A stretch of 64,000 nt of DNA from Molossus alvarezi (Eukaryota; Chordata; Mammalia; Chiroptera; Molossidae): positions 25,032,488 through 25,096,487 of the forward strand of contig CM073898.1 in assembly GCA_037176705.1 (NCBI GenBank). Reading direction: 5' to 3'. The notes below the pieces were generated by a model. That model ran no database searches, had not been told where the DNA came from, and saw nothing but the letters and a program-made list of their open reading frames with translations. Shown one piece after another: positions 46,074-58,200 of the stretch. Position numbers and translations under genes: made by a program. The stretch's first letter is position 1. Each line of letters begins with the position of its first letter.

Positions 46074-46148
46074 CACTGGCCAATGAGGCTGTGTACCGGA
46101 GGCAACCAGTTCATGTTTCTCTCTCTCTCCCTCTAAAATAAATTTTTT
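46074..46148 (+). mobile_element. Internally deleted VES SINE remnant (75 bp)
   Basis: 'cactggccaatgaggc' joins directly to 'ggaggcaaccagttcatgt' and 'ctctctctccctctaaaata'. The tRNA-like promoter is largely missing. It is flanked by aaaagttgaata / aaaagtttaata (46,062-46,073; 46,149-46,160), an 11/12 TSD, so it inserted in this short form or was deleted later. Confidence 0.75.
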
Positions 46149-46855
46149 AAAAGTTTAATAATAACAAGTATTAGTGAGGATGTGAAAAAAATGGAACCCT
46201 CTTACACTGGTGGTGGGAATACAAAATGGAGCAGCCACTTTGAAAAACTGCCTGATAGTTCCTGAAAAATGTAAATACAGACTTTTTATTTGACCCAACA
46301 GTTCTGCTTCCAGATCCATAATGAAGAAAAATGAAAAGTTATCTACACAAAAATCTGTACACAAATGTTTACAGTGGTGTTATTCATAATAGCCAAAATG
46401 TAGAAACAACCCTAATGTCCATCAGCTGACAGATGGATAAACAAAATGTGGTAGATCCATTCAATGGAATTTTATTTGACCATAAAAAGAAAGAGTACTG
46501 ATACATACTATAACATTAAGAACCTTAAAAACAATATGGTAAGTGAAAGAGACCAATCACATACACACAAAAAACCCCCACATATTAGATTATTTTATTT
46601 ACTTAACTGTCCAGAATAAGCAGATATATAGACAGACAAAAGTAGGTTAGCTCAGGGCTGAGGGGGATGAAGAGACTGGAGGATAATAGCTAACGGGTAT
46701 GGGATTTCTTTTTGAGCTGCTGAAATGTTCTAAAATTGATTGCGGTGATAGTTGCACAACTCTGTAAATACACTAAAACCACTGAATCGTATACTGTGAG
46801 TGAATTGTATGGTACATAAATTATATCTCAATAAAACTGTAACAAAAACACAGGA

Positions 46856-48130
46856 ATGAATGTTGTTTACAGAACTTTCTGCTCTTTTTAAAAAAAAAAA
46901 AAAAAATGGCTTCAAATTGCATCAAGTTGAATTGTACACTGGGCATCCTTATATCCCACAAAGGAGCCAGAAGTGCATGACTGTCTTCTCCTACTTTCTG
47001 CACATTGAAAAGGGGTGAGAATGTTTGCACTACCACTGACTTAGCCAGTACCCAGAGTCCTTCCTGGGGTTCATCCCTCATACTCAGTGGACTCCTGGGA
47101 GTGTCTTTGTCCTGGGTGAAGAATGTGACAGACCATTTTTGTGGCTTAACAAAGACTGCTGTTCCCACCACCTGCTGCTTGGTACATAATTCTGGGGAAA
47201 AGAAGTGGGAAATGTTATTGGGGCTCAAGATGCTTTTTAGGAAGAATAGGACCAAGACCTGCACCTTTTCCCTTAACAAGATGAATGTAATTAGAGTCTG
47301 TGTAAATATAATGGGTTTTAACAGAGGTCCTTGGGCAAGAAAGCATGCCAACAAGAACCTCAGCAGAGGGAAGGGAGAGTCTAGAATACAGGCTCTTGGT
47401 TGGGGGGAGGGTTGCTAGTAGAACTCATCTTGGTGTCACTCATGGCCCAAGACGGGAGCCAGCAAAATGGTAAAGAACACCAGGGGTCCATGGGCCAGTA
47501 AGGTGGAGGCACTCCCGAGAGGGACACACGAAGGTGCACTGTACAAACCAGTATAACCAAGACACAGGTCTGTTTGCTGGTTTAGGGTATTTATATCTCA
47601 TACTTAGAACTAAAACTCTGCCAGCAGGCAATTCTTCAATGCCGATTTTAATAAGGTGTCACCTGCTAATTATGTAAAGATGATTATCTTCCGCTGAAGA
47701 TAGATTAGCATTGTGATATTACTGGAAGCAGTATGAAATGAGTACCTAATTTCATTATTCCTGAAACAGAAATTAGAACTAGGAAACTTGTATTGCCACA
47801 ATCACCGCAGTTGTTACTGAGCTGCAGTACATACAGACGGGACACCCACGCTGCGTGGGCCCCCACAGGAACACAGTCTGCCTCTTCCAGGCAGGTTCTC
47901 AACCCGCTCTCCACTTTTCCACTTTTATACTCCCAAGGAACCTATGTTTGAAATCTTCATTTGGCCTCATGATCATAAACGTAGACGCTGACACTGAAAC
48001 CAGGTGATCATAACCATCCGAAGGTCTTCTAGAGCAAGGGTATTAAACGCTTTCTGCGAGATGCCAGGTAGTAAATATTTCAGGCTCTTAGGCCGCACAC
48101 TTTCTCCATTTTCAAATTCACTGTTTCATA
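46856..48130. other. Unassigned DNA; possible hAT relic at right end
   Basis: No gene recognised. A poly-A of about 16 lies at 46,891-46,906. Near 48,030-48,100 'aaacgctttctgcgagatgc' and 'agtaaatatttcaggctctt' resemble a common old hAT-type MITE of mammals, but this is weak. Confidence 0.4.
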
Positions 48131-48500
48131 ACTTAGTTGAAACGGTTCATTTCTTTGAAAGACACAAACTTCCAAAACTTACCCACAGAAAACCAGAACA
48201 TTGGATTAGGTTTCTATCTATTAAAGAAATTCAATCAGTGGTTAATAATCTTTATAAAAAGAATTCGTCAGGCCCAGGTGGCTTCACTGATGAATTCTAC
48301 CAAACATTAAGAAAGAAATGATACCATCTCCCTACAAGCTTTTCCAAAAAATAGAAGCAGAGAGAACATGTTTTAACTTATTCTGTGAAGCCAGTATTAC
48401 CTTAATAACAAACCTGATTAAGAACATTACAATAGATGCAAAAAATCTCCACCAAAATCTTAGCAAATTGAATCCAACAACCCATCTAATGTTTAAATTA
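48131..48500 (+). mobile_element. Old L1 ORF2 fragment
   Basis: 'tcaggcccaggtggcttcac', 'tgatgaattctaccaaacat' and 'tcttagcaaattgaatccaa' are L1 ORF2 RT-region phrases. Short and diverged. Confidence 0.82.
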
Positions 48501-49710
48501 AAGTTTTCTGATATTTGTTAATTTCCACTGAGTTGCCTCCACCATAGTGGTTTCCTAAGTGTTTCACAGAAAACTAGTCCCCAAGGTATTAGTAATTAGA
48601 TTCCAAGGCTAAATGCTTTTGATAAATGCTGGGTTGAACAAAGAACGGCAAAATAATTTATAACAGAATACATCACAGCCTTTATTATTTTATGGTGTCT
48701 ACGTGTGTCTCCAAAACAGGGTATGCACTCTTTTTCAACTTTGTTTGAGAAAAAAAAAATCCCCTCTCTACTTTGTTTGTTTGGGTGAGGGCAAGAGAAC
48801 TTGATGACATGGGTGTCATCATTTGTACATACTTTGAGAATCGCTGCTCTGCCATATGTCACGCCAATGATTCACGGGCCATGATTTCTCTTGTTTGTTA
48901 ATATATTCTCTAGTGCTTCCAGCACCAAGCACGGCAGAGCACGTGCCTTTTAATAAATATTTGTTGAGTAAATGGATGAATTTTATTAAGGAAAACGACC
49001 ACAAAACTCTACACTTTCTGTAGCTCTTCTAGATTTTACTTTCACTTCTCTACAGAGAAAAGAAATCACCTAGGGTCACAGTAAACAGCCCAGTGCAGAC
49101 AGTCCCACCTAGACACGAAAGAATTCCACAATCTAGTCTCCCCAGGACTCTCTCTTTCAGGAATTCTTTCATTTGTAAATGAAATTCTCTTCCCAGCTGA
49201 GAGTTCAGGGTGAACCACAGAAGATGGGTCTGCGGTTCACCTTATCACTCCCCTTTCAACAAATTCACCTTGCTTCTCAAGAGTCCATTGGGAAAGGCCT
49301 CCAAGAAAACAGCCACTTGGATTATATAATGTGAGTGCGTGACTGTCTCAGCCAGAAAACTCTGCCCTTTCCTCTTCTCCATCAAAAGTTTAGCAGGGAC
49401 ATGCTTTCCCCACAATCGCCTGATAACACTTGTCTTGGAGGATGAGCTGCACATGGATCACACACTAACTGGGGTCAAAAAGAGGATGTCTACAGTCTTG
49501 TATCTTGGGCTGAAAAGTGCATGTTCCCTCAAATATTTCTCTGGCTCCAGATGTTCACCCCCGTGGCACTGGGTGTTTCCATGTTCTGCAGGCTGTCACC
49601 GAGCAGTGAAGGAGCTCTTAGCCACATTTCTTCAAAAGGCTGAAGGGGCTCCTCAGACCCTCAAAATACAACAAAGAAAAAATGGGTTCAGCCAAAATTC
49701 AAGCCTAAAT
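48501..49710. other. Mostly unassigned; L2 3'-end relic near 48,900-48,980
   Basis: 'ccaagcacggcagagcacgt' followed by 'aataaatatttgttgagtaa' and 'atggatgaa' matches the usual L2 3' end. The rest shows no recognised element. Confidence 0.5.
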
Positions 49711-49719
49711 GTTTAACTG

Positions 49720-50474
49720 TTTCACCGATACAACACCTAAGGCAAGAGAAACAAGGAAAAAATGAATACATGGGACTACATCAAATTAAAAACTTCTGCA
49801 CACAAAAGAAACAACCATCAAAATGGAAAGGGATCCTACTATATGGGAGACCATAATCGCCAATGATGCATCAGATAAGGGGTTAATTTCCAAAATATAT
49901 AGAGTGCTCATACAACTCAACAAAAGGAAGACAAAGAACCCAATTAAAAAATGGACAGAGACCTAAATAGACACCTCTCCAAACAGGACATACAAATGGC
50001 CAAGAGACATATGAAGAAATGCTCAACATCACTAATCATCAGAGAGATGCAAATTAAAACAACAATGAGGTATCCCCTCACACCTGTCAGAATGGCCGCC
50101 ATCAACAAATCATCAAGCAAGTGTTGGCGAGGGTGTGGAGAAAAGGGGACTCTAGTACACTGCTGGTGGGAATGCAGACTGGTGCAGCTACTATGGAAAA
50201 CACTATGGTGTTTCCTCAAAAAATTAAAAATTGAATTGCCATTTGACCCAGTGATCCCACTTCGAGGAATATACCCTAAGAAGCCTGAAACACCAATCAG
50301 AAAGAATATATGTACCCCTATGTTCATAGCAGCACTATTTACAATAGCTAAGATCTGGAAACAACCCAAGTGTCCATTAGTAGATAAGTGGATAAAAAAG
50401 CGGTGGTACATGTACACAATGGAGTACTATGCAGCTGTAAGAAAGATCTCTTATCCTTTGAGATAGCATCAAAG
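49720..50474 (+). pseudogene. L1 ORF2 C-terminal fragment
   Basis: The text matches the last 250 codons of the ORF2 at 27,350-29,612, with small indels. It keeps the Cys/His motif but has no RT or endonuclease domain. Confidence 0.88.
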
Positions 50475-50827
50475 GACCCAAAGAATGTTATGCTAAGCAA
50501 AACAAGCCAAGCAGAGAAAGACAAATATCACATGATCTCACTTATTTGTGGAATATAATGAACTAAACAAACTGCTGAACAAAATTAACCCAGAGACATA
50601 AAGGTGGTATACAAACTGACAAGCCTCAGAGGAGGGGGAGTTTGGGGGGAAAGAGATAAACCACAGAACTTACATGCATGTATGCATGACCAATGAACAT
50701 AGACAACAAAGCTGGGGATGGGGCAAGGGGGGGAGGGGAGGAGGGTGTCAATGAGGGAAAAAATGAGAAACATCTATAACAAAAACAAATTAATAAGTAA
50801 AATTTTTTTTAAATAAATAAATAAATA
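49720..50827 (+). mobile_element. Young 5'-truncated L1 with TSD
   Basis: TSD gtttaactg (49,711-49,719 and 50,828-50,836). It contains the ORF2 C-terminus, with an open frame at 49,951-50,466 ('[15 protein letters not shown]' motif), the 3' UTR ('gagataaaccacagaactta') and an A-rich tail. A few frame breaks separate the 49,720-49,950 part. Confidence 0.93.
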
Positions 50828-50836
50828 GTTTAACTG

Positions 50837-52055
50837 ATCATGATGGCCATGTGTTACAAAATTACAACTTTCCTTAAAAAAAGAAAGAAAAGGGCTCTTC
50901 GGAGCCCTTTTAAACTCTCAAAACTTTATATGTTCAAGGAAAGCCAACTGAAAGGAAGCATCACTAAGCTTATGTGTATTTCTAAGATTGATTTCAACCT
51001 CCTTCTTGTTAAACCCCCATGCCATTGTCCAGATCAGTAGATGCTACAACATGGGATTTCCTGTCACATAGGGAACCTGGACTAAATTACTACAGAGGAA
51101 TATGTGCCATTTCTAAGTTTGTGGTTTGCTTCACTGTGTTTAAAGCAATGGTTATTAGACACTAATGCTGCACAGATTTTCTAAATATTCTATATGGCCA
51201 ATGACAGCCAGATGTGAACCACATCAGGAGAGACATGCATGACAGTGTTTTCCTAAATGCCGTGATGAATCATAATTTGCAAAGGGGAAATTTGCAGCTG
51301 CATGGTGCCAGGATAATTTCCTCCAAATACCACTCTCATCAGGTAATTTTCTCCTCAGGGAGAGTCAACAGTCCCTTTTGTGTGAAATCTGAAGACTGGT
51401 ATTAAAGACCTCATCAGCCGGCCCTACCTTGAGACTATCCAGAAGGATCCCTGCACCCCTGGAAACTTCTTTTCTCTCTTCCTACATATTTTGCTGGGGT
51501 GGCTCCCTCTGTTTGGAATAGAGTTCCACCACCCTACAAAACCTGGCTCAAACCTCATCATTTTCCCTACACAGCCCCCTGTCCATGCCGATCATTCGCC
51601 CGTATTCAACATTCCCTGTAGTTATCTATAGCTGTCATCATGGCTATTGGCAGTGGCCACTGGAAAGCTTAGCATCAAATCTGTGTCCCCTACAGCAAGT
51701 GGGTAGCACAGAGCTACCTCGAGTGCCTTCTCTGTACCTCCTCCCTCTCGCTTTCGCTCTACAGCCCACACTGGATTTTGCTTTGCTTTTTCATCATTTC
51801 TAATTTGTTACCTTGCTCTGATTTATCTATTTTTACATGATATCTTAAGTTCTTTCTGGATCAAACTGGTGTCAGTGTGATTATTGGGACTATATTAGCA
51901 TGTGCTTTTTTCTCAGCACTAGCCCTGCCTGAGTGTCTCAGCTCCACCACTTCATATGATCCACGAGGGAAAACTGTCTTAGAAGCAAGTCTTCTGTCCT
52001 AGTTTCTGACACTAACATTGTTATATGTCCAAGACCCTCTATATATATTATCTGT
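50837..52055. other. Unassigned DNA with probable L2 relic
   Basis: About 51,470-51,850 ('ccctctgtttggaatagagt', 'acaaaacctggctcaaacct', 'cacagccccctgtccatgcc') has the look of an old L2 3' region. Otherwise nothing recognised. Confidence 0.45.
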
Positions 52056-52200
52056 AGAATTATCATCCCACGCTATACCTAAAGATCCATGTAATCAGAA
52101 AGGTGACATGGTGGGCCCAATGTCACATGGCTAATGAGGCAGAGCCAAGACTTAAACCCAGGTCTACCTGCCTCCAAATCCCTTGACTCTGTATCTCCTA
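52056..52200 (-). mobile_element. MIR SINE relic, minus strand
   Basis: 'ggcccaatgtcacatggcta', 'gaggcagagccaagactta' and 'aacccaggtctacctgcctc' are the antisense MIR core. Confidence 0.72.
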
Positions 52201-52855
52201 AAAGCACCTAGCACCATAACAGACACTCAATGGTCTGTGCTAATTGATTGCTGAAATATGACCAGGAACACTTGGTCCAGAATGGAATAAAACCCTGGAG
52301 GCAAAGCTACCGAGAGTTGATCTTGCATAACTGGTACAAATTGCCTTCTTAAAAAGACTGTGAAGAGATTCAAAGTAGGTCTACCTGAAAAATATAGGTC
52401 AGACCTACTAAGGTAATACAAAACGTAAAACCTGAAGAGGTGCTATGTGCCGATGTCCAATTTTGGATACAAAGAAAAGAATGAATGGGGCACACTGGTT
52501 GGGTTCAGGTCCAGGGCCAACTGACCCAGCTGTGCAACCATCACAGCCATTCTAGCCCAATTCCTTGTGTTTCAGTGAGTGTAGCACTGGTGGTTAGTCC
52601 CTGAGAAGATCTAACAAAATGGGGTAGACAGATGTTTTACATCCAAAACCAGAATACAGAATCTTTGTTTACTAAGAATCTTCACATATTACCTTCTCTA
52701 ACTCCTTCCCAACTCCTCCTTGATGTATCATGTTTATGTCATATTTACCACATGGTATTAGAGTGATCTGTCTATGTCTGTTTTTCTCACTAGACCATCA
52801 GTTACTCAAGAACCATAATATAATCTTTTGGAAATATCATACCTATGTCACTCCT
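52201..52855. other. Unassigned DNA
   Basis: No recognised gene or repeat. Confidence 0.5.
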
Positions 52856-54350
52856 CCCTAAACTGATCTAAAGATTGGATCCAATTCCAATAAAAAGCTA
52901 AACAAAGGAGCTTGACCAATAATTCTCAGATTTATATGGATTAGCAAAGACCTGAGAATAAACAAGACACCCCTGAAGAAGAATATCAAGACTGACTACA
53001 AAACTGTAGTAATGAAGACAGTGTTGTACTGGCACAGATATAGACAAATTGCCCAATGGACTAGACTAAAGAACCCAGAAACAGAGACAGAGAGAAGAGG
53101 GTGTGGGACCTGTGGATCACTAAGGAAAATGATTCTTCAACAAATGTACTGTTAATTGGTTACCCATATTGGGACAAGGGGGAGGCTGTAGTTAGATCCT
53201 GCTTTGCACTATAGAGAAAAATCAAATCCTAGTGGATTTAAGACTTTGATGTAAAAGGTGAAACTCAGAAAAAATTTAAAGACACAATACAAGAATATCT
53301 TTAGAACCCCGGGGTGGCAAAGGGTTTTTGAACAAAAGTAAAAACTATAAATAATAATAATAATAATTAAGTTGGCTACATTCAAATTAAGAACATCTAA
53401 CAGTAAATCCCACGACGAAAGTGATCAGAAAGCCACATACGAGGAAAAGATATTTGCATATATATAACCAATAAAACATACATAAAGAGGATTTATTTTT
53501 AAGTCTTCAAAGTCCAATAAATAAATGAATAAATATTAAACCAAATAGTCCAATAGAAAAAAATGGGCAAAAGATAGGAACGGGCAGTTCACAGAGCAGG
53601 AAACATGAGTGGCCTGGAAATACATGAAAGAACACAGAACCTCACTAGTAATTGGAGAGACGCTGTCTGAGCCACCAGTGAGATACTGCGTTTCACCCAC
53701 TGGATTGGCAAAGACTAAGAAGCCTGACACTGTCAAAGTCTTGGGGAGGGTGTGAGTCAACTGGCATTTTCTACACTGTTGGCAGGAGTCTAAATTGGTA
53801 TAATCACTGTGGGAAAAACAAGTTGAATGTTCACATACTTTATAGCCTAGCAATTCTACAATAGAGAAACTCTCACACACATGTCCAAAATTTATGTGAT
53901 TCTAAGTAGAAACCTCAGAGAAACACTTGCATAGCACTTACGTATAGAGACATTCATAGCAATGTTGTAACAACTGGAGATAATCCCTGTCCAAAATGGC
54001 CAGGGAATAAATAAACAATGATTTATTCACACTCACACAGTAAAATGTTATATACAGTAGGGACAATAATGCACTACATGCCACATGGACCAACCTTAGA
54101 AACATAATACTGTATTGAGTGAAAAAAAGCAGATGAAAAGAAGACTGGATACAGTATAATACCATTTTCATAAAGCAAGCAAAAATAAATAACATGTTGG
54201 TGTTGAATATACACGTGCTAACTTATTCTTGAAAACAAGAGGTTTCTAGAAATAAAATTTAGAATGCTAGTGACTTCTACAGGTGTGCAGGGCATGGGGC
54301 AGGAAAGGAGCCCACCAGCTGAAGCAATGGTATCAACCATGCTCTCTAGG
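52856..54350 (+). mobile_element. Old L1 (L1M-type) 3' half
   Basis: 'tctcagatttatatggatta', 'ctacaaaactgtagtaatga', 'tactggcacagatatagaca', 'agccacatacgaggaaaaga', 'actgttggcaggagtctaaa', 'cgtatagagacattcatagc' follow L1 ORF2 to the C-terminus. Diverged; an (ATA)n lies at 53,346-53,368. The HAL1-type tandem begins just beyond its 3' part. Confidence 0.85.
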
Positions 54351-55145
54351 AAGGACTTCCGGTCAAGATGGTGGCGTGGGTAAACGCGCCACTCGCCTCC
54401 TCCCACAACCACATCAAAATTACAAGTGAACTACAAAACAACAATCATTCTGAACTGCCTGACACAGGGCTGAATGGAAGTCCTACAACTGCGAAATTAA
54501 AGAAGTCATATCAAGACTGGTGGGAGGGGTGGAGGGGCCTACGGGCTGGCAGATAAAAATCAGGAGGACACCTCAGCTGGGAAGTCCTCCCTGAGGACTG
54601 AGGGGACCCTGTTCCACACCAGGCGCCCAGCTCAGGATTCCAGTGCCAAGAAGAGAGTCCCCATAACTTCTGGCTGTAAAAACCAGCGGGAACTGAGGCT
54701 GAAGAAGGCTAAGGCTGCTGGAGCCCCAGGCAGTTCCTCTTAATGGGCCTGCACATGGGCTTACTTGGACTCTCTCCATCTGAGCTTCAGTGTTGGGCAG
54801 GCAGCTCGAAAGTCACCAGAGACATACTGGGGAGGAACTGGGGCGAGAGCTGGACAGGCAGCTTTCTCCTGGACTGACATACTGGTGGAGACCATCGTTC
54901 CTTTGGTGAGCCCTTCCCTGGTGCGGCAGACAGTCGCCATATCTGAGACTCCAGCAACCTGGCTCACACTGGTAGCCCCGCCCTGGTGACTCCCTGAGGC
55001 CCTGCCCCACCCAACTTTTGGGCCCCTCCAAACTGTTTTCAGTGGCTTTACCATAGGATTGGCCTGTCTTGGATCCTGCTTCAGATCCTAAAATCTCTCA
55101 AATGAGCAACATCTAATCTCAGCGAGCCCCATACCTCTTGTTAAG

Positions 55146-55715
55146 TGCCCCCAGGCCTGGCACTAGAAGCAGCCAGCCTTGGTTCACAATTTGGGTTTTT
55201 CTGGGTCCCTCCAAGCCCAGCACAAGAAGCAGCCATCTGCAGATCACTTTGTAGCTTATGCCTGGTGGCCCCGGAGAGAACACAGGCAGTGGCTGACTTG
55301 GCCCCTGAGCCAGCACACCCAGGGAACAGCTTCAGTCTACATAAAAGCACCACCACCCAACCACCTCCACAACTGCACACTCAATGAGTGAACACAGTGG
55401 GTACCAGAGCCCTGCTGAAGTAAGTCTTGCTCTGTGTGGTGGGCCCATACACAGCTGAACTTCCAAGGGAGTCAGAGGCCAGTGGTCAGTGGGCACAGCC
55501 AGTCCTTGAAGCTGATCAGCCTGAGTAAATCCCTCCCATTGATGTGCCAATAGCAATCAAGACTCAGTTACAACAGAAAGGTGTACAGTCCACACTAGGG
55601 GTGCACCATGAGGGCACAGCTGGGGTGACCAGTGATGCTGTGCCACTGAACCCTACAGGACACCTACTACAATAGGCCACCCTATGAAGCCTAAGAGATA
55701 TAGCGCCTCTACCTA
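55146..55715 (+). other. Extra 5' UTR segment specific to long-form HAL1 copies
   Basis: It is absent from the copies at 34,760 and 56,071, where flanking text joins directly ('catcaagtaatacatagaaa'). Its first part recurs in the 15,575-16,391 fragment ('ccaggcctggcattagaag'). It contains many CCA/CAG-rich phrases, and minus-strand frames (55,141-55,556) of unknown meaning. It may be an ancestral leader segment lost in the short form or a gained one; the direction is not decidable here. Confidence 0.75.
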
Positions 55716-55748
55716 ATATATAGAAACAAACACAGGGAAGCAGCCAAA

Positions 55749-56070
55749 ATGAGGAGACAAAGAAACATGTCCCAAATGAAAAAACAGAACAAAATTCCAG
55801 GAAAAGAACTAAACAAAATGGAGATAAGCAATCAATCAGATGCAGAGTTCTAACCACTGGTTATAAGGATGCTCAAGGAACTTAGTGAGAACTTCAAGGA
55901 ACTTAAGGAGAACTCCAAAGAACTAGTGAAAACATCAACAACATGAAAAAGAACCAGTCAGAAATGAAGGATTCACTAACTGAAATAAAGAATAATTTAC
56001 AGGGAATCAATAGTAGAGTAGGTGATGCCAAGAAGCAAACCATTTATTTGGAATATAAGAAAGCAAAAAA
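55749..56070 (+). pseudogene. Truncated ORF1 of long-form HAL1 copy
   Basis: The start is homologous to ORF1 at 35,653. A stop follows after about 34 codons ('SNQSDAEF' then TAA), and later frames are broken. Only the coiled-coil portion survives before the junction at 56,070. Confidence 0.85.
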
Positions 56071-58200
56071 GAAACTTCTGGTCAAGATGGCAGCATAGGT
56101 AAACGCGATATGGTGTCCTCCCACAAACACATCAAAGTTACAACTAAACTACAAAACAACCATCATTAAAAACTGTCTGAAATCAAGCTGAACGGAAGTC
56201 CTACAACTACGGGATTAAAGCAGCAGCTGCATCGAGACTGGTAGGAGGGGCGGAGGCCGATGGGCTGGTCCCACACCCACGTGTGGCCAATAAAAATCAG
56301 GAGGACACCTCGGCTGGGAAGGTCCTCTCTGAGAACTGAGGGGTCCCCATCCCACACCAGGCACCCAGCTCAGGGTTCCAGTGCCAGGAAGAGAATCCCC
56401 ATAACTTCTGGCTGTAAAACCAGCGGGAACTGAGGCTCAGGGAGGCTGACTCGGCTGGAGCCCCAGGCAGCTCCTTAAAGGGCCCACGCACGGACTTATC
56501 GGACTCTCTTCCTCTAAGCTTGGAGGGGAGGCAGCTCGAGGGGCACCAGAGACATACAGGGAAGAACTGAGCTGTTTGGCTCTGGAGCGAGGGCTGGAGA
56601 GGGGGATTTCTCTGGGACAAACCTGCTGTCAGAGTCCTTTGTTCCTTTGATGAGCCCTTCCCTGGGGTGACAGAGAGCCACCATATCTGGGACCCCAGCA
56701 ACCTGGCTCACACTGGTAGCCCTGCCCTGGTGATTCCCTGAGGCCCCGCCCCACCCAACTTTCAGGCCCACCCAAGCTGTTGCCAGTTGCTTAACCACAG
56801 GATTGGCCTGTCTTGGATCCTGCTTAGGTTTTCCTAAATTCTTTCAAACAAGCAGTATCTGGTCTCAGCAAGCCCCATACCTCTCATCAAGTAATACATA
56901 GAAACAAACACAGGGAGGCAGCCAAAATGAGGAGACAAAGAAACAGGTCCCAAATGAAAGAACAGAACAAAACCCCAGGAAAAGAACTAAGCGAAATGGA
57001 GATAAGCAACCTAACAGATGCTGAGTTCAAAATACTTCTTATAAGGATGCTCAATGAACTCAGTGAGAACCTCAGCGAACTTAGTGAGGGCCTCAGGAGC
57101 ATAAAATAAGACCAGTCAGAAATGAAGGAGGCACTAACTGAAATAAAGAATAATTTACACAGATTCAGTAGTAGAGTAGGTAAAGCCAAGAAGCAAACCA
57201 CTGAATTGGAATGTAAGGAAGCAAAAAAACACCCAATCAGAAACAGCAAAAAGAAAAAAGAATCCAAAAAAATGAGTGTAAGGAGCCTCTGGGACAACTT
57301 CAAGCGTGTCAACATTCACATCTTGGGGGTACCAGAAGGAGAAGAGAGAGAACAAGAAATTGAAAACCTGTTTGAAACAATAATGGCAGAAAAATTTCCT
57401 AACTTGGTGAAGGGAACAGACATACAAGTCCAGGAAGCACAGAGAGTCCCAAACAAAATGAACCCCAAGAAATCCACATCAAGACACATCATCATCAAAA
57501 TGTCAAAGGTTAAAGACAAAGAGAAAATCTTAAAAGCAGCAAGAGAAAAGCAGTTAGTTACCTACAAAGGAGCCCCCATAAGAATGTCAGCCAGTTTCTC
57601 AAAAGAAACTCTGCAGGCCAGAAGGGAGTGGCAAGAACTATTCAAAGTAATGAAATGTAACAACCTACAACCAAGATTACTCTATCCTGCAAAGCTATCA
57701 TTTAGAATTGATGGACATATAAAGAGTTTCCCAGACAAGAAAAAACTAAAGGAGTTTATCACCACCAAACCAGCATTATATGAAATGTTGAAGGGTCTTC
57801 TTGAAGGAGAAGAACAAAAATATGAACAATAAAATGGCAATAAATACATATTTATCAAAAATAGAATCTACAAACAAAATGAACAAGCCGAACAGAAACA
57901 GACTCATAGATACAGAGAACTTTTTGTTGTTTGTTAAATGGGAGGGGGGTCTGGAGGATGGATGAAGAAGATGAGGGAATTAAGAAGTACAAATTGGTTG
58001 TTAGACTGATGAACCTCAAAGGGAAGGGGGGAAGGAGGGCGGGATGAGATAAACCAAAGAACTTTTATGCATATATGCATAACCAATAGACACAATAGTG
58101 TGGAGAAGGCAGGAGGGGAACAGGATTGGGGAGGAGGTGGTCAATGGGGGAAAAAAAGGCGGAACATTTGTAATACATTCAACAATAAGTTTTAAAAGAA
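56071..58200 (+). mobile_element. HAL1-type element, short form, head-to-tail with previous copy
   Basis: It starts gaaacttctggtcaagatgg and is co-linear with the 34,760 copy: 5' UTR, ORF1 from 56,927, the same ORF2-deletion junction (57,834-57,880), L1-like 3' UTR and an AT-rich end 'caacaataagttttaaaag' at 58,181-58,200. The poly-A is weak or eroded. No convincing TSD encloses this copy alone. The flank at 58,201 does not resume the ORF1 of the preceding copy, so it is not a simple insertion into that copy. Confidence 0.9.
56927..57832 (+). pseudogene. ORF1 of short-form HAL1 copy, one in-frame stop
   Basis: A single frame of about 301 codons, interrupted only by TAA at 57,107-57,109, where the 34,760 copy has AAG. 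A short in-frame deletion follows (the 'EIIDTQLEL' region is missing). The coiled coil, RRM ('[20 protein letters not shown]') and C-terminal domain are otherwise preserved. The ATG at 57,122 is in the same frame and could in principle give an N-terminally shortened 236-residue product. Confidence 0.9.

Larger units (their letters stand above)
44825..46855 (+). mobile_element. Old L1 (L1M-type) with two SINE insertions
   Basis: Diverged L1 ORF2: 'tatggactggaagacttcat', 'ttccagcaggcttctctgca', 'aatggatctcagaatgaaac', then, after a SINE, 'gatatgacaccagcaatcaa', 'acactggtggtgggaataca', 'attcataatagccaaaatgt', and the 3' UTR end 'attatatctcaataaaactg'. Interrupted at 45,382-45,639 and 46,074-46,148. 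Confidence 0.87.
54355..56070 (+). mobile_element. HAL1-type element, long 5' UTR form, 3' half missing
   Basis: It starts acttccggtcaagatggtgg and follows the 5' UTR of the 34,760 copy. At about 55,146 it carries an extra segment of about 570 bp (to about 55,715) before rejoining at 'tagaaacaaacacaggg'. ORF1 opens at 55,749 (MRRQRNMSQMKKQNK) and is soon broken. The copy stops at an A-rich point of ORF1 (56,061-56,070, 'aagcaaaaaa'), where the next copy starts. No 3' UTR or poly-A belongs to it. Confidence 0.88.

Noticed and set aside
47005..47418. 137-codon (+) and 177-codon (-) open frames as an exon
   Set aside because: They overlap on opposite strands, the minus one crosses a poly-A run, and no family or splice pattern is recognised.
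54761..56798. Minus-strand frames of 90-134 codons as independent genes
   Set aside because: They are antisense to HAL1 5' UTRs; kept only as a possible ORF0-like observation.
56071..58200. Simple nested insertion of the second HAL1 copy into the first
   Set aside because: Sequence after 58,200 does not continue the first copy's ORF1 and no TSD made of ORF1 sequence flanks the second copy.
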